Below, in pieces: positions 49,945-50,000 of a stretch of DNA of 50,000 nucleotides. Below the pieces are notes generated by a model. It did no database searches and was not told where the DNA came from. It was given only the letters and a program-made list of their open reading frames with translations. Made by a program: the position numbers and the translations under genes. Source of the stretch: Glandiceps talaboti (Eukaryota; Hemichordata; Enteropneusta; Spengelidae); contig NC_135567.1 in NCBI RefSeq assembly GCF_964340395.1, positions 14,927,806 through 14,977,805 on the forward strand, read 5' to 3'. Every line of letters starts with the position of its first letter. Within the stretch, counting starts at the first letter, position 1.

Positions 49945-50000
49945 CGACCCTCTTCATTGATTTACTCCACACTTCTCCATGTTCCTAGAGTATCAACAAA

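Overview
This window is animal nuclear DNA: two intron-rich, conserved genes sit in AT-rich sequence full of microsatellites, minisatellites, small inverted-repeat transposons and tRNA-derived SINEs. Nothing prokaryotic or viral is visible. The repeat style and gene structure suggest a marine invertebrate, perhaps an invertebrate deuterostome. That is an impression from texture, not a placement.

Layout. (1) 698-11221, plus strand: FAIM (Fas apoptotic inhibitory molecule), four coding exons giving a 182-residue protein. Introns 1 and 3 hold a ~52 bp minisatellite and a ~3.6 kb array of 94/96 bp monomers. (2) 11222-19830: the interval between two convergent genes, with no coding gene seen. It holds dispersed inverted-repeat elements (11.6, 15.1, 17.6 and 19.0 kb), an 80 bp and a 26 bp tandem repeat, and clustered CC(A/T)6GG motifs. 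(3) 19831-34832, minus strand: ATIC (bifunctional AICAR transformylase/IMP cyclohydrolase), 18 coding exons that join without a break into 592 codons. Catalytic residues fall at the same numbers as in the human enzyme. (4) 34751-46648: a near-identical head-to-tail duplication of ~5.96 kb. Each copy carries the ATIC first coding exon and its proximal promoter, so ATIC appears to have two interchangeable promoter/exon-1 modules. (5) 46649-50000: intergenic repeats only.

The two genes act in unrelated processes, apoptosis/proteostasis (FAIM) and de novo purine synthesis (ATIC). They are simply tail-to-tail neighbours.

The most interesting pattern is that several tandem repeats begin at a splice junction and include the exon edge in the repeat unit: ATIC exon 2 donor, exon 5 acceptor, exon 6 acceptor, possibly exon 3 acceptor, and FAIM exon 4 acceptor. 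These arrays create series of decoy or former splice sites beside the real ones. Also notable are the promoter-containing duplication and a mobile family whose internal monomer ranges from one copy to about 38 between loci. All statements come from reading the sequence by eye; no alignment or database search was run.
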